Source of the DNA: Syntrophus sp. GWC2_56_31
GTDB lineage: Bacteria; Desulfobacterota; Syntrophia; Syntrophales; UBA5619
Assembly: GCA_001829875.1 (NCBI GenBank)
Contig: MICN01000103.1
Span: 1 to 44,835 of the forward strand
DNA length: 44,835 nt
Reading direction: 5' to 3'
In this document: positions 22,001 to 29,845 of the stretch, piece after piece
Layout: every line of letters begins with the position of its first letter
How positions within the stretch are numbered: position 1 is the first letter of the stretch
The notes under the pieces: generated by a model
What the model was told of the DNA's origin: nothing
Seen by the model: only the letters and a program-made list of their open reading frames with translations
Databases searched by the model: none
Translations under genes and position numbers: made by a program

Positions 22001-23351
22001 TGTCACAAACGGCGCCCATGTGCTCTCCTACATCGCCCCCCGGATGAAGGCCCTCCTTGATACCTATCTCGGCATGGACTGGGACCGCCATATCTCCGAT
22101 CGCGAGCGGTGGGAACGGGTCAAGGACATCCCCGACACCGTTTTGTGGCGGACGCGATATGAACTTAGGCAGAAGCTGACCGACTTCCTCCGCGAGGACC
22201 TCTCCCGGAATTGGATGAAATACGGCTACTCGAAAAACTGGCAGGAGGAGCTCTTCACGAAAATCAACCCGGCAGCCCTGATCATCGGTTTCGCACGGCG
22301 CTTCGCCCCTTACAAACGGGCGGATTTGATCCTTTCCGACCTCGACCGTCTGGATCGGATCCTCAACCACCCCACCCGGCCGGCCCACATCGTCTTTGCC
22401 GGCAAGTCCCATCCGAGCGATGAAATGGGGAAGGATCTGCTCAAAAAGGTCATCACGGTCTGCAGGGATGAACGATTCCGGGGCAAGATCTTCTTCGTGG
22501 AGGGGTACGACATCCGAATCGCCCGCCACCTTGTCCAGGGGGTCGACGTCTGGTTGAACAACCCGCGCCGCCCGCTGGAAGCAAGCGGCACCAGCGGCGA
22601 AAAGGTCGTCGCCAACGGCGTTCTCAACCTCAGCATCTCAGACGGGTGGTGGGTCGAAGGGTTCGACGGAACGAACGGCTGGACGATCGGCCCCGTCGTC
22701 CAGAGATACGTAGAAGAAACGGGAAATCCCGACGAGGAGGACGGTCAATCGCTCTACGCACTCCTGGAAAACAGCGTCATCCCTCTCTTCTACGATCACG
22801 AGATGTCCGGCCTCCCGGAGAAGTGGATAGCCATGATCAAGAGGTCGATGCAGACCCTCGTTCCCCGTTTCAACACGGAGCGGATGCTGGTCGAATACTA
22901 TCGCGACATCTACCTCCCGACGGCGCGGCGGGAGCACGAACTCTACTCAAACTCCTTCCGGATGGCCCGGGAGCTGGCGGACTGGAAGCGGAAGCTCCCC
23001 ATGCGCTTCTCCTCGCTGCGGCTTCTGGACGTCAGCATCGAGGGAATACGCGGCGACACGATCCTCGTGGAGAGGCCGCTCACCGTTACCGTCCGGATCG
23101 ATCCCGGAAAACTGGAACCGGAGGAGGTGCTTGCGGAACTGGTGATCGGGAGGAAGGGGAGTTCGGGCTTCGTTGATCCGCCGGAGTGTATCCCTCTGCG
23201 GATCACCGGTCGGGAGGCAAACGGGGTCCTTACTTTTTCCGTCTCCTATACGGTCCAGCAAAATGGCGCTTACGCATACGGCATCCGGGCGCTCCCCTAC
23301 CACCCGCATCTTGCCGCCAAGCAGGAGACCGGGCTGGTCTCCTGGGGATAA
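19092..23351 (+). CDS. Fused GT3 glycogen synthase and GT35 alpha-glucan phosphorylase
   Basis: A single 1419-residue frame with two complete enzyme modules. Residues 1 to about 550 match GT3 (eukaryote-type) glycogen synthase: FEVSWEVCNKVGGIYTVI, QFHEWMTGAGLL, FTTHATILGRTLAGSG, and the EX7E motif in YYEPWGYTPLESAAY (about 430). From about 560, LPEKISRLRELAHNLWWAWN opens a GT35 phosphorylase: STEYGLHDCLPIYSGGLG, FTTHTPVEAGNERF, ITNGAH-like HVTNGAHV, and EASGTSGEK with the PLP lysine at about Lys1171. The C-terminal 100 residues look like a beta-rich accessory domain. Synthesis and phosphorolysis of glycogen would thus be on one polypeptide. GGAG precedes the ATG; the start overlaps the GH57 stop. 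Confidence 0.9.
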   Translation: MTETRHLCLFEVSWEVCNKVGGIYTVITSKIPEATKRYGGNYILLGPDLKTNPDFEETDEECWNRIREGVAIKEIPCRFGRWKVPGEPKAILVSHGKKYNQDQLLFRIWEDFGVDSIAGGWDYVEPVMFSYAASEVIETIYNVYVKPRGMQAVAQFHEWMTGAGLLGLKKRVPEIGTVFTTHATILGRTLAGSGMDIYTAMDHISPQREASAHNITAKCSLETASAREADCFTTVSDITAREAKNFLGRAPDLITPNGLDIEIIPDLAADRGLALRSRNELLAAAGRLVYRDLPDDTRIMVISGRGEFHNKGIDLFLEALARLNADKGSNQTVIAFLFVLSGFTDLIPCLKTDAKPDPANPPISTHRLQYEASDPIIRACERLGLKNFPQNRVQVIFVPAYLNGHDGFINMPYYEALAGCDLAVFPSYYEPWGYTPLESAAYAVPTITTDQAGFGLWAQQKAVASDCSGIILLKHLGQPEAVMTENLYAIFQNYLSLSEDARQCMRANARAIASQANWKDFFRYYEEAYDRAIAVAGVRAEKLAAGDIKAEMRHTYAGMVSVQPHFRTFTAVANLPEKISRLRELAHNLWWAWNPDARELFSALDPKLWERMGNNPVRMLETVSAERLREASENASYTNRYSQIFRHFDDYMNERTPSPSIGPPNGIKWSQPVAYFSTEYGLHDCLPIYSGGLGTLSGDHLKTASDLNIPLVGIGLLYKNGFFRQVIDKNGAQLAEYPENDFSRMPLQIVQDDRGDAVQISLDLPGRTLFANIWEVRVGRVSLYLLDTDVPRNTPQDRKITERLYCSEPRTRIEQEILLGMGGVRVLKKLGIRPRVYHINEGHSAFLLFERIDELMTEEGLSFDEASEIVRGSTVFTTHTPVEAGNERFSKELIEHYFTNFVKRTGISWSQFWELGRKESGEGKPFFMTILALKMAYRSNAVSRLHGEVSRRMWRDVWKGFDESDIPIGHVTNGAHVLSYIAPRMKALLDTYLGMDWDRHISDRERWERVKDIPDTVLWRTRYELRQKLTDFLREDLSRNWMKYGYSKNWQEELFTKINPAALIIGFARRFAPYKRADLILSDLDRLDRILNHPTRPAHIVFAGKSHPSDEMGKDLLKKVITVCRDERFRGKIFFVEGYDIRIARHLVQGVDVWLNNPRRPLEASGTSGEKVVANGVLNLSISDGWWVEGFDGTNGWTIGPVVQRYVEETGNPDEEDGQSLYALLENSVIPLFYDHEMSGLPEKWIAMIKRSMQTLVPRFNTERMLVEYYRDIYLPTARREHELYSNSFRMARELADWKRKLPMRFSSLRLLDVSIEGIRGDTILVERPLTVTVRIDPGKLEPEEVLAELVIGRKGSSGFVDPPECIPLRITGREANGVLTFSVSYTVQQNGAYAYGIRALPYHPHLAAKQETGLVSWG

Positions 23352-23362
23352 GAGCTCTTCTC

Positions 23363-24010
23363 TTAAGATTTCTTTTTGAGAACCCTGCCGGCGGTTTTCA
23401 CCCGGATCGGTGGCCGGGTCCGTTTTTTGCTTTTCTGCACGGAAAAACCGAAACGACCCAGGCAGCGCCCCAACGCAAAATATTGGCCGTGGGCGAACGC
23501 CAGCAAACCGCCCTTCTCCAGGACAAGCCTTCCGCTCGCATCTATAAGCGCCGAAGAGACCTGCACGGCTACCACCTCCGCCACAAACATCGTATGCGAA
23601 CCCAGCTTCAGGGATTCCCGCACACGGCATTCGATGTTGAGCGGACACTCCAGAACGATCGGACACTGCACCTTCAGGGCCGCGGCAGGAGTCAGCCCCG
23701 CTCCGGCAAACTTGTCCTCGCTGCGCCCGGAGACCACCCCGCACCAGTCGACCGCCTTCGCCTGCCCGAGAGAAGGTACATTGACAACAAATTCCCGCGT
23801 CGTTTCGATAATGTCATAGGAGTACCGCTCCGGGCGGACCGAAATCGACAGCAGCGGCGGATCGCTGCACACGTTTCCGGTCCACGCGATGGTGATCAGG
23901 TTCGGTTTCCACCCCCGCGTCCCGCCGCAGCTCACAAGAACCACCGGAACCGGCGACAGGATATTTCCAGGCTTCCAGGACTGTTTTTTGATGTCTGTTC
24001 GCTTTGGCAT
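23363..24010 (-). CDS. Flavin reductase family protein
   Basis: A 215-residue protein of the FMN-binding split-barrel flavin reductase family. Visible landmarks: PVPVVLVSCGG, NLITIAWTGNVCSDPPLLSI (the flavin-binding loop), SYDIIETTREFVVNVPS and the late LAFAHGQYFALG. It has a strongly basic tail (KSKKRTRPPIRVKTAGRVLKKK). It may bind FMN and reduce it, or be a flavoredoxin-like electron carrier as found in anaerobes. GGAGGG precedes the ATG. Last in a minus-strand row after the DUF2905 gene, separated from it by a truncated repeat. It ends 11 bp from the convergent fusion gene. Confidence 0.87.
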   Translation of the reverse strand: MPKRTDIKKQSWKPGNILSPVPVVLVSCGGTRGWKPNLITIAWTGNVCSDPPLLSISVRPERYSYDIIETTREFVVNVPSLGQAKAVDWCGVVSGRSEDKFAGAGLTPAAALKVQCPIVLECPLNIECRVRESLKLGSHTMFVAEVVAVQVSSALIDASGRLVLEKGGLLAFAHGQYFALGRCLGRFGFSVQKSKKRTRPPIRVKTAGRVLKKKS

Positions 24011-24024
24011 TCAAAACCCTCCTC

Positions 24025-24071
24025 GACGGCTTTGTAAAAAGGCCGGATGCTGCGTTGCGCGTCGTCCTTCG
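24025..24071 (+). repeat. Dispersed 124-bp element, copy 4 (truncated)
   Basis: GACGGCTTTGTAAAAAGGCC followed by GGATGCTGCGTTGCGC and GTCCTTCGTC, matching the first 47 or so bases of copy 2 (27861 onward). It stops abruptly at the TAG stop codon of the DUF2905 gene (24073-24075). The rest of the element is missing. Confidence 0.75.
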
Positions 24072-24072
24072 T

Positions 24073-24300
24073 CTACTTCCTGTTGATGAACCAGAGGACC
24101 AGGGTGAGGATCACACTGATCAAGATACTCGTCGTCAAGGGGAAATAGAAAGAGAAATTCGTCCCCCGAAAGTGGAAATCGCCGGGGAGTTTCCCAAGAA
24201 AGGGGATCTTTCCCGCGAGGACCATAATGAGACCCACCCCCGCGACGACCAAACCGATCACGATCAGGATCCGGCCCATGCCGTTGAAGTCGGGCATCAT
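24073..24300 (-). CDS. DUF2905 small membrane protein
   Basis: A 75-residue protein with two hydrophobic helices and the family pattern MGRILIVIGLVVAGVGL, then GKLPGDFHFRGTNFSFYFPL, then LILTLVLWF-like residues. Function is unknown in the family. The first ATG at 24300 overlaps the radical SAM stop (ATGA), so the two are probably translationally coupled. A truncated repeat element begins directly after its TAG. Confidence 0.85.
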   Translation of the reverse strand: MMPDFNGMGRILIVIGLVVAGVGLIMVLAGKIPFLGKLPGDFHFRGTNFSFYFPLTTSILISVILTLVLWFINRK

Positions 24301-25250
24301 TTTTCTACCCCCTGCTCGTCCCAGTCGAACGGGCACTCTTTCTCGAAGTCCGGCGTGAGCTCCCGGTCGTCGACCTCCTGGGTATAGAGCTCCTCGAATC
24401 CCAGATCGACGGCGGCATTCACCACCCGCTCATACTCCTGACGGCTGATCCGCCGGCCGAGGAGGGGATGCTTCCTTACGGCCCGAATCGGCGTGTACTG
24501 GGCCATGAGGCTCAGCGGAACAAAACGGGAGATATTCTCCCGGATCGCCTTGAGAACCGCGAGGCTGTTGTCCATCTCCCCCGGCAGGACAAGGTGACGA
24601 ACCAGGACTCCCCGTTTCGCCACTCCGTCCTCGACATCGAGCGCGTCGCCGACCTGACGGACCATCTCCCGAAGCGAGGCTAGCGCGTGAAGAGGATAGT
24701 CCGGCACCCCGGAGTAGCACCGGCCTGCTTCAGCGATTCCGTATTTGAAATCGGGGAGATAGATATCCACCATCCCATCGAGGAGGCGGACGATCTTCTC
24801 CCGTTCATATCCGCCGCAGTTGAAGACAAAGGGGAGTCGGAGCCCCCGCCCCCGGGCGATAAGAAAGGCCGCCATGATCCCCGGCAGATGGGGGGTCGGC
24901 GTTACCGGCTCGATGTTGTGACAGCCGAGCTTCTCCAGTTCCAGCATAATACCGGCGAGCGCCTCCTCCGATACCGTCCGCCCGGCCTGGGAGTGGCTGA
25001 TCTGGACATTCTGGCAGTAAATGCATCTGAGATTGCAGGAGGAAAGGAAGATCGTCCCTGCGCCGCGCCTCCCCGAGAGGGGCGGCTCCTCGCCGTGATG
25101 GGGGAGCGCCGAACTCATGACTATCCCCGCACCGAGACGGCAGAATCCCCTCCCGTCGGCCGTCCGGTCCGCCCGGCACATGTGCGGGCAGAGGACGCAC
25201 CGTTTCAGGCATCGCTTCAGACATTCGACCCGGATCGCCGCATCGATCAT
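24297..25250 (-). CDS. Radical SAM enzyme, PflA-like (COG1313 type)
   Basis: A 317-residue radical SAM protein with the cluster motif CNLRCIYC (Cys72, Cys76, Cys79). An N-terminal cysteine-rich stretch (CLKRC, CVLCPHMC, FCRLG) precedes it, as in the COG1313 group annotated as pyruvate-formate-lyase activating-like proteins. Downstream are GGYEREKIVRLLDG and YLPDFKYG. No glycyl radical enzyme is in the window, so the target is unknown. It follows the patatin-like gene by 27 bp; its ribosome binding site is weak. Confidence 0.87.
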   Translation of the reverse strand: MIDAAIRVECLKRCLKRCVLCPHMCRADRTADGRGFCRLGAGIVMSSALPHHGEEPPLSGRRGAGTIFLSSCNLRCIYCQNVQISHSQAGRTVSEEALAGIMLELEKLGCHNIEPVTPTPHLPGIMAAFLIARGRGLRLPFVFNCGGYEREKIVRLLDGMVDIYLPDFKYGIAEAGRCYSGVPDYPLHALASLREMVRQVGDALDVEDGVAKRGVLVRHLVLPGEMDNSLAVLKAIRENISRFVPLSLMAQYTPIRAVRKHPLLGRRISRQEYERVVNAAVDLGFEELYTQEVDDRELTPDFEKECPFDWDEQGVEK

Positions 25251-25277
25251 AGGATTATCAATATTTTTGCCAGATCG

Positions 25278-26345
25278 TCAAAGTTTTTCGACGACATCCT
25301 TAAGGCGATTGCTCTCAATAAGTTCCAGGAACTCTTCGCCGAGCGGGGCCGCCAGTTCTACTGCCCGCCGCCAGTTCGCAATCCGCGTGGCCTGGTCGTC
25401 GACAAAGGTCTTAAAATCGCCGCGATCCGGGATCCGGCCGCCGGGAAGCCCCGCAATGAACGTCTCCGACGGATAGACCATGACAACCGAGTCGAGAGCC
25501 GTCTCCGGAGGGCGACGTCGTTTGAGCCGCTTGTCCATCCATCCGGGAATGATCCTCTCCTGATGATGGAAAAAGAGGGTCAGTTCGTCGCTTCGCGTCG
25601 TATAATCCTGATTGATGTGGTAGTCGAGAAACCCCCCGTCGCGGTAGACGCCGTCCGGGGCGCCGAAGATGTCTTTCACGCCGGCGACGGCTATCGGGAT
25701 CGCACCGGAAGCGATCACGGCGGATTTGAAATTGACCTCGGAAAGCGGGATGAAATGACCACGGAACCCCTTCCGCAAGCAGAAATCGGGCGGCTTGGCG
25801 CCGTAAAAAAAGACGACCCGCTCGGCAAAGCGATAGTTCAGCGAGGGATGGAGGGCGTTTGCCAGGAAGCTGAGGATGAATCCCACCTTTTGCGCCAGCA
25901 TCCCCTCGGAGGCCGCAAGGTGCTTCATCCGGCAGGTCATTACCGCCAGGCGGTACTGCTTGTTGGCCAGCGCAAAGGGAAGCGCGTCATCCTCGATATA
26001 ACTGTTGATGATTGCCGCCACGGATTGGAGAATCGTCTCGGGGGTGTCCTTTTTCTCGTAAGTCGTCGAGATGTAAGCTTCCATCAAGCGGTGGTAGCTT
26101 TTGACCGCCTCCGGCTGCAACCATGCCGCAAAACGCCAGGCCCCCGCCGAGGCGCCGACCAGCCAGATCGGACGGGCTCTTCCCAGCAGGCCTCCCTCTA
26201 AAAGCGTGAGATCGAAACCGCTGGCAACGAGCCACCGAGGGCCCCCCGCCGGGCCTACATAGGTCCCGATGCAATCCAGAGCGAAGCCGCCGGCCCGGAT
26301 TTGTTCATAGGCGCGCCTGCCTGCCCTGACGCGGATATTTTCCAT
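25278..26345 (-). CDS. Patatin-like phospholipase family protein
   Basis: A 355-residue protein with the patatin features: a glycine-rich oxyanion stretch (YVGPAGGPRWL, about 29-39), the nucleophile serine in GASAGAW (Ser66) and the catalytic aspartate in RDGGFLDYH (about 235). It probably hydrolyses acyl ester bonds of lipids. No signal peptide was seen, so cytoplasmic or membrane-associated. The second of two nearby ATGs (26345) is preferred because AAGGGA is 7 nt before it; the first (26351) is almost touching that site. First gene of the minus-strand group with radical SAM, DUF2905 and flavin reductase genes; the group has no obvious shared pathway. Confidence 0.83.
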   Translation of the reverse strand: MENIRVRAGRRAYEQIRAGGFALDCIGTYVGPAGGPRWLVASGFDLTLLEGGLLGRARPIWLVGASAGAWRFAAWLQPEAVKSYHRLMEAYISTTYEKKDTPETILQSVAAIINSYIEDDALPFALANKQYRLAVMTCRMKHLAASEGMLAQKVGFILSFLANALHPSLNYRFAERVVFFYGAKPPDFCLRKGFRGHFIPLSEVNFKSAVIASGAIPIAVAGVKDIFGAPDGVYRDGGFLDYHINQDYTTRSDELTLFFHHQERIIPGWMDKRLKRRRPPETALDSVVMVYPSETFIAGLPGGRIPDRGDFKTFVDDQATRIANWRRAVELAAPLGEEFLELIESNRLKDVVEKL

Positions 26346-26437
26346 GCTCATGTCCCTTATGGCGGCAAATCCCGCCGCTCTTCACCGACAGGCGGAAGGC
26401 GCCCCCTTAAGGAATCTGCCAAATGCCTCAATCGGTC

Positions 26438-26466
26438 TTGACACATCCCGCCCGGTCCTGTACATT
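26438..26466 (+). promoter_or_regulatory. Sigma70-like promoter for proA
   Basis: TTGACA (26438-26443), 17-bp spacer, TACATT (26461-26466). Transcription would start near 26473, leaving a leader of about 130 nt before proA. No clear leader peptide or attenuator was recognised. Confidence 0.65.
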
Positions 26467-26602
26467 ATTTCCGCCTTTCATAAATAAAGCGACGGGCGGG
26501 TTTTATACGAACATCATTGGGATTTGTCAACGGCTAAAATCGTTCTGAACGGAAAGCCCGATCATGACATCGGACTCATAAGGTAAATCGAGGATTGGCG
26601 GA

Positions 26603-27862
26603 GTGACGGAGATAGGGATACAGATGGCCGAGATGGGTCGGCAGGCAAGGCAGGCTTCCACCATCCTCGCCAGGATCTCTACGGATGCCAAAAACCGGGC
26701 GCTTGTCGCGATGGCGGATGCCCTCTTGACAAACCGGGAGTTTCTGATCAGGGAAAACTCCCTGGATGTGGAGCGCGCCCGGCAGGACGGCCTTTCCGGC
26801 GCGATGATCGACCGCCTTACGCTATCGGAGACGACCATCAGAGGAATCGCACGGGGCATCACCGAGGTGGCTGCCCTGCCTGACCCTGTGGGAAATATCG
26901 CATCCCTGTGGCGGCGACCGAACGGTCTGACCGTCGGCCGGATGAGGATCCCCCTCGGGGTCATCGGCATCATTTACGAATCCCGTCCAAACGTCACCGC
27001 CGACGCGGCTGCCCTTTGTCTGAAGTCGGGCAACGCCGTCATCCTCCGCGGGGGCTCGGAGGCAATCCACTCCAACCTTGCCATCTGCCTTATTATCCGG
27101 AGTGTCCTCCGCGATTTGTCGCTCCCCGAAGATGCAATTCAGGTCGTCCCCGTCACCGATCGGGAAGCCGTCTACGAACTGCTTCAGCTTGTGGAGTCTA
27201 TCGATGTGATCATCCCCCGCGGAGGGGAGGAACTGATCCGCGCTGTCGTCAGGGACTCGAAAATCCCCGTCATCAAGCATTACAAAGGGGTCTGTCACAT
27301 CTTTGTTGACGAAAGCGCCAACCTCGACATGGCCGTCCGGATATGCGTGAATGCAAAAACCCAGCGGCCCGGGGTCTGTAACGCGATGGAGTCGCTCCTT
27401 GTCCACGAGGCCATTGCCCCCTTATTTCTTCCGGCGGCGGCAGGTCCGCTCCGGAAGGCAGGTGTGACCATCAGGGGCTGTCAGAGAACACGGGCGATTC
27501 TGCCGGATGCAGAGGAAGCGATAGAAGCGGACTGGTATCGGGAATACCTCGAACTGATCCTCTCGGTGCGTGTGGTCTCCAACCTAGACGAGGCGATTGC
27601 CCACATCGAAAAGTACGGCTCCCTCCACACCGAAGCGATCGTCACCGAGAGCTACGAACGGGCGCAGCGATTCCTCCGTGAGGTCAATTCCTCGACAGTC
27701 CTTGTCAACGCCTCCACGCGCTTCAGCGACGGCTTTGAGCTTGGGCTTGGGGCAGAGATCGGCATCAGCACAACCAAGCTCCACGCCTTCGGGCCGATGG
27801 GTTTGGAAGAGTTGACGACGACAAAATTCATTGTTTACGGAAACGGACAGGTGAGAACATGA
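26603..27862 (+). CDS. proA: Glutamate-5-semialdehyde dehydrogenase (gamma-glutamyl phosphate reductase)
   Basis: NADPH-dependent reduction of gamma-glutamyl phosphate, second step of proline synthesis. At 419 residues it is full length. Family landmarks: [44 protein letters not shown], the catalytic cysteine in [12 protein letters not shown] (about Cys258) and [16 protein letters not shown] near the end. The start is either GTG 26603 (GAGG about 10 nt upstream) or ATG 26624; GTG gives the usual N-terminal length. proB, often just upstream in relatives, is absent here. Its TGA falls at the left end of a dispersed repeat that separates it from nadD. Confidence 0.95.
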   Translation: MTEIGIQMAEMGRQARQASTILARISTDAKNRALVAMADALLTNREFLIRENSLDVERARQDGLSGAMIDRLTLSETTIRGIARGITEVAALPDPVGNIASLWRRPNGLTVGRMRIPLGVIGIIYESRPNVTADAAALCLKSGNAVILRGGSEAIHSNLAICLIIRSVLRDLSLPEDAIQVVPVTDREAVYELLQLVESIDVIIPRGGEELIRAVVRDSKIPVIKHYKGVCHIFVDESANLDMAVRICVNAKTQRPGVCNAMESLLVHEAIAPLFLPAAAGPLRKAGVTIRGCQRTRAILPDAEEAIEADWYREYLELILSVRVVSNLDEAIAHIEKYGSLHTEAIVTESYERAQRFLREVNSSTVLVNASTRFSDGFELGLGAEIGISTTKLHAFGPMGLEELTTTKFIVYGNGQVRT

Positions 27863-27985
27863 CGGCTTCGGAAAAAGCCCGGATGCCGCGTTGCGCTTCA
27901 TCCCTCGTCACTGCGGCGTACGAAAAAGTACGCCTCATTCCTCGGGATTCGCGCGCCTTGCCTGCAGGCTTTTTACGAAGCCGTC
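27861..27985 (+). repeat. Dispersed 124-bp element, copy 2 (full)
   Basis: 125 bp from GACGGCTTCGGAAAAAG to CTTTTTACGAAGCCGTC, with terminal inverted repeats and an internal GGCGTAC...GTACGCC hairpin. It begins on the last two bases of the proA stop codon and ends 22 bp before the nadD ATG. A 12-bp exact direct repeat, GTGAGAACATGA, flanks it at 27851-27862 and 28000-28011. Confidence 0.87.
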
Positions 27986-28007
27986 CCATTTGTGGGGGTG
28001 TGAGAAC

Positions 28008-28661
28008 ATGAAATGGGGATTGTTCGGCGGCACGTTTGATCCGATTCACATAGGCCATCTGCGGTGTGCAGAGGAAATGATAGAGATCTTCGATCTGAAC
28101 CGGATCATCTTCGTTCCGGCATCGCGACCGCCGCATAAGCTCAACGGGGCCATCACGCCTTTCTACCACCGGGAGCAGATGGTCAGACTCGCGATCGAAG
28201 GGAACCCGGCATTCACCTTCTCCGATGTGGAGGACCGGAGGGCGGGAATCTCGTACTCAGTGGAGACAGTGGAGTACATCCTGGACAAGTACCGTCTGGA
28301 AAATCTGGATCTGTATCTCCTCCTCGGTCAGGACGCTTTCCATGCGATCCGGACATGGAAAGATTGGGAAAGACTCATTCTTTTATGCCATTTCGCCGTT
28401 ATGACCCGGCCGGGTTATGTGAACCAGGGTCTGGAAGCGATCCTTACCAAGGATTTCGCTTCCCGGTTCGTCTATGATGAGGGTGCGCAGGGATTCCGCG
28501 GACCCACGGGGCGCGTGATCTCATTTCGCGAGGTCACCTTCCTCGATATCGCTTCAAGCAATATCCGCAGACGGGCCAAGGAGGGGAAGACCATCAATTA
28601 CCTCGTCCCCGAGGAGGTCCGCCGTTACATCATTAAAAACTCCCTCTACTGGGATCTGTAA
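28008..28661 (+). CDS. nadD: Nicotinate-nucleotide adenylyltransferase
   Basis: Adenylates nicotinate mononucleotide in NAD synthesis. The 217-residue length is typical. The nucleotidyltransferase motif [11 protein letters not shown] is at residues 7-17, and the C-terminal signature is [20 protein letters not shown]. The ATG at 28008 follows GGGGGTG; upstream in-frame residues come from the repeat and are not coding. It probably shares the proA transcript. It overlaps the convergent panE by 29 bp at the 3' ends. Confidence 0.94.
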   Translation: MKWGLFGGTFDPIHIGHLRCAEEMIEIFDLNRIIFVPASRPPHKLNGAITPFYHREQMVRLAIEGNPAFTFSDVEDRRAGISYSVETVEYILDKYRLENLDLYLLLGQDAFHAIRTWKDWERLILLCHFAVMTRPGYVNQGLEAILTKDFASRFVYDEGAQGFRGPTGRVISFREVTFLDIASSNIRRRAKEGKTINYLVPEEVRRYIIKNSLYWDL

Positions 28662-29598
28662 CAGGAAGCGGATTGTTGGTTATCATGCCCGTCAGGGCGG
28701 CATAGAGCTCTTCGTGGAGAGGCATCGGAACGCCGAGGGAGTGTCCCGCCCGGACGGCAAAGCCGATGAAGAGCTCCAGCTCGGTCTTACCCCCCCTTTC
28801 ATAATCGAGCTGCATGGACGACTTCGTCTCCGGAGGAAAGTGCTCGATCCTTGCGATCGCGCTCTCCATGCTGCCTGCCGGAAGCGCGACCCCCTTTGCC
28901 CCGGCCAGATGTGCAATCTCCGCCATCAATCCATGGACCATCGCCCTCCCCTTTTCATCCGCCATGACATCGCCAAAGCACAGTCCCATCAGCGATGTTA
29001 CGCCGGCCATCGGACTCACGAAAAGGTACTTGCTCCAAAGGGGAACAGCAATATCGGCGGATAACTCCGCCTTGATCCCGGCCTGCTTGAGGAGGGTCTC
29101 CAGCGGTTGATACGTGTCGGCCCGTCCTTCATCCGGTCCGAAAACAAGCTGACAGGTCCCGCCCACCTGGCGGACAACCCCGGGGGCCTCGATAAACGAG
29201 GAGATATAAACGCAACCGCTCAGAACTGACCCCCGGGGAACGATCGACCGGAGTCGGGCGGCGATGTCGACCCCGTTGAGTACCGGGAGAATAACCGTAT
29301 TGGCGTGCAAAAGCGGATCCAGTCCCGCCGCTGCCGCTTCCAGGTCATACTCCTTCACGGAGAAGAGGACCAGGTCACACGACCCCGCCTCGGCCGGATG
29401 GTCCGTCGCTAGGTCGGGTATCACCCGGCAGACGCCCTCCACTGCCTTGAGAAGCAGTCCCTCTCTGCGGATCGCCGCAAGGTGCTCTCCCCGGGCGATA
29501 AAGATCACCGTATGTTCCGGCGAATCGGCGTATTTTCCGGCAAGCTTCCCTCCGAAATAACCGCCTACCCCCCCGAGACCGACGACTGCTATCTTCAT
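28633..29598 (-). CDS. panE: 2-dehydropantoate 2-reductase
   Basis: NADPH-dependent ketopantoate reductase of pantothenate (coenzyme A) synthesis, 321 residues. The Rossmann motif [11 protein letters not shown] opens the protein; [16 protein letters not shown] and the C-terminal [17 protein letters not shown] match the ApbA/PanE family. The ATG at 29598 with AGGAG 7 nt upstream is preferred over a TTG at 29604. Other ketopantoate-reductase-like proteins share this fold, so substrate is inferred. No pan genes are adjacent. Confidence 0.88.
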   Translation of the reverse strand: MKIAVVGLGGVGGYFGGKLAGKYADSPEHTVIFIARGEHLAAIRREGLLLKAVEGVCRVIPDLATDHPAEAGSCDLVLFSVKEYDLEAAAAGLDPLLHANTVILPVLNGVDIAARLRSIVPRGSVLSGCVYISSFIEAPGVVRQVGGTCQLVFGPDEGRADTYQPLETLLKQAGIKAELSADIAVPLWSKYLFVSPMAGVTSLMGLCFGDVMADEKGRAMVHGLMAEIAHLAGAKGVALPAGSMESAIARIEHFPPETKSSMQLDYERGGKTELELFIGFAVRAGHSLGVPMPLHEELYAALTGMITNNPLPVTDPSRGSF

Positions 29599-29727
29599 CA
29601 ACAATCTCCTCTCTCCAAGACATCTTTGTAGTAGAAATGCGTCGAGGCATGGTCCTCATTTCGTACCGTATTTCCTTATAAAAGCAAGTTCTTTCTTAAA
29701 CGAACCCCTTTAGGAACCTTTATTTCG

Positions 29728-29756
29728 TTGACATACGAGGCTGTTTTACATATATT
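29728..29756 (+). promoter_or_regulatory. Near-consensus sigma70 promoter
   Basis: TTGACA (29728-29733), 17-bp spacer, TATATT (29751-29756), about 90 bp before the Cys-rich membrane protein gene. It matches the PIG-L promoter box for box. Confidence 0.68.
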
Positions 29757-29845
29757 GCCCCTCGCCTAAGCCGGTTCATATGATATCTCGGTTCTCCCAA
29801 TGCTTGAATCCATGGTGACGATATGCGGATGGTGAGGTTCCATAC

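Noticed and set aside
24687..26201. 504-codon open frame on the plus strand
   Set aside because: Antisense across the radical SAM and patatin-like genes, including their intergenic gap. No protein motifs; low-complexity charged composition.
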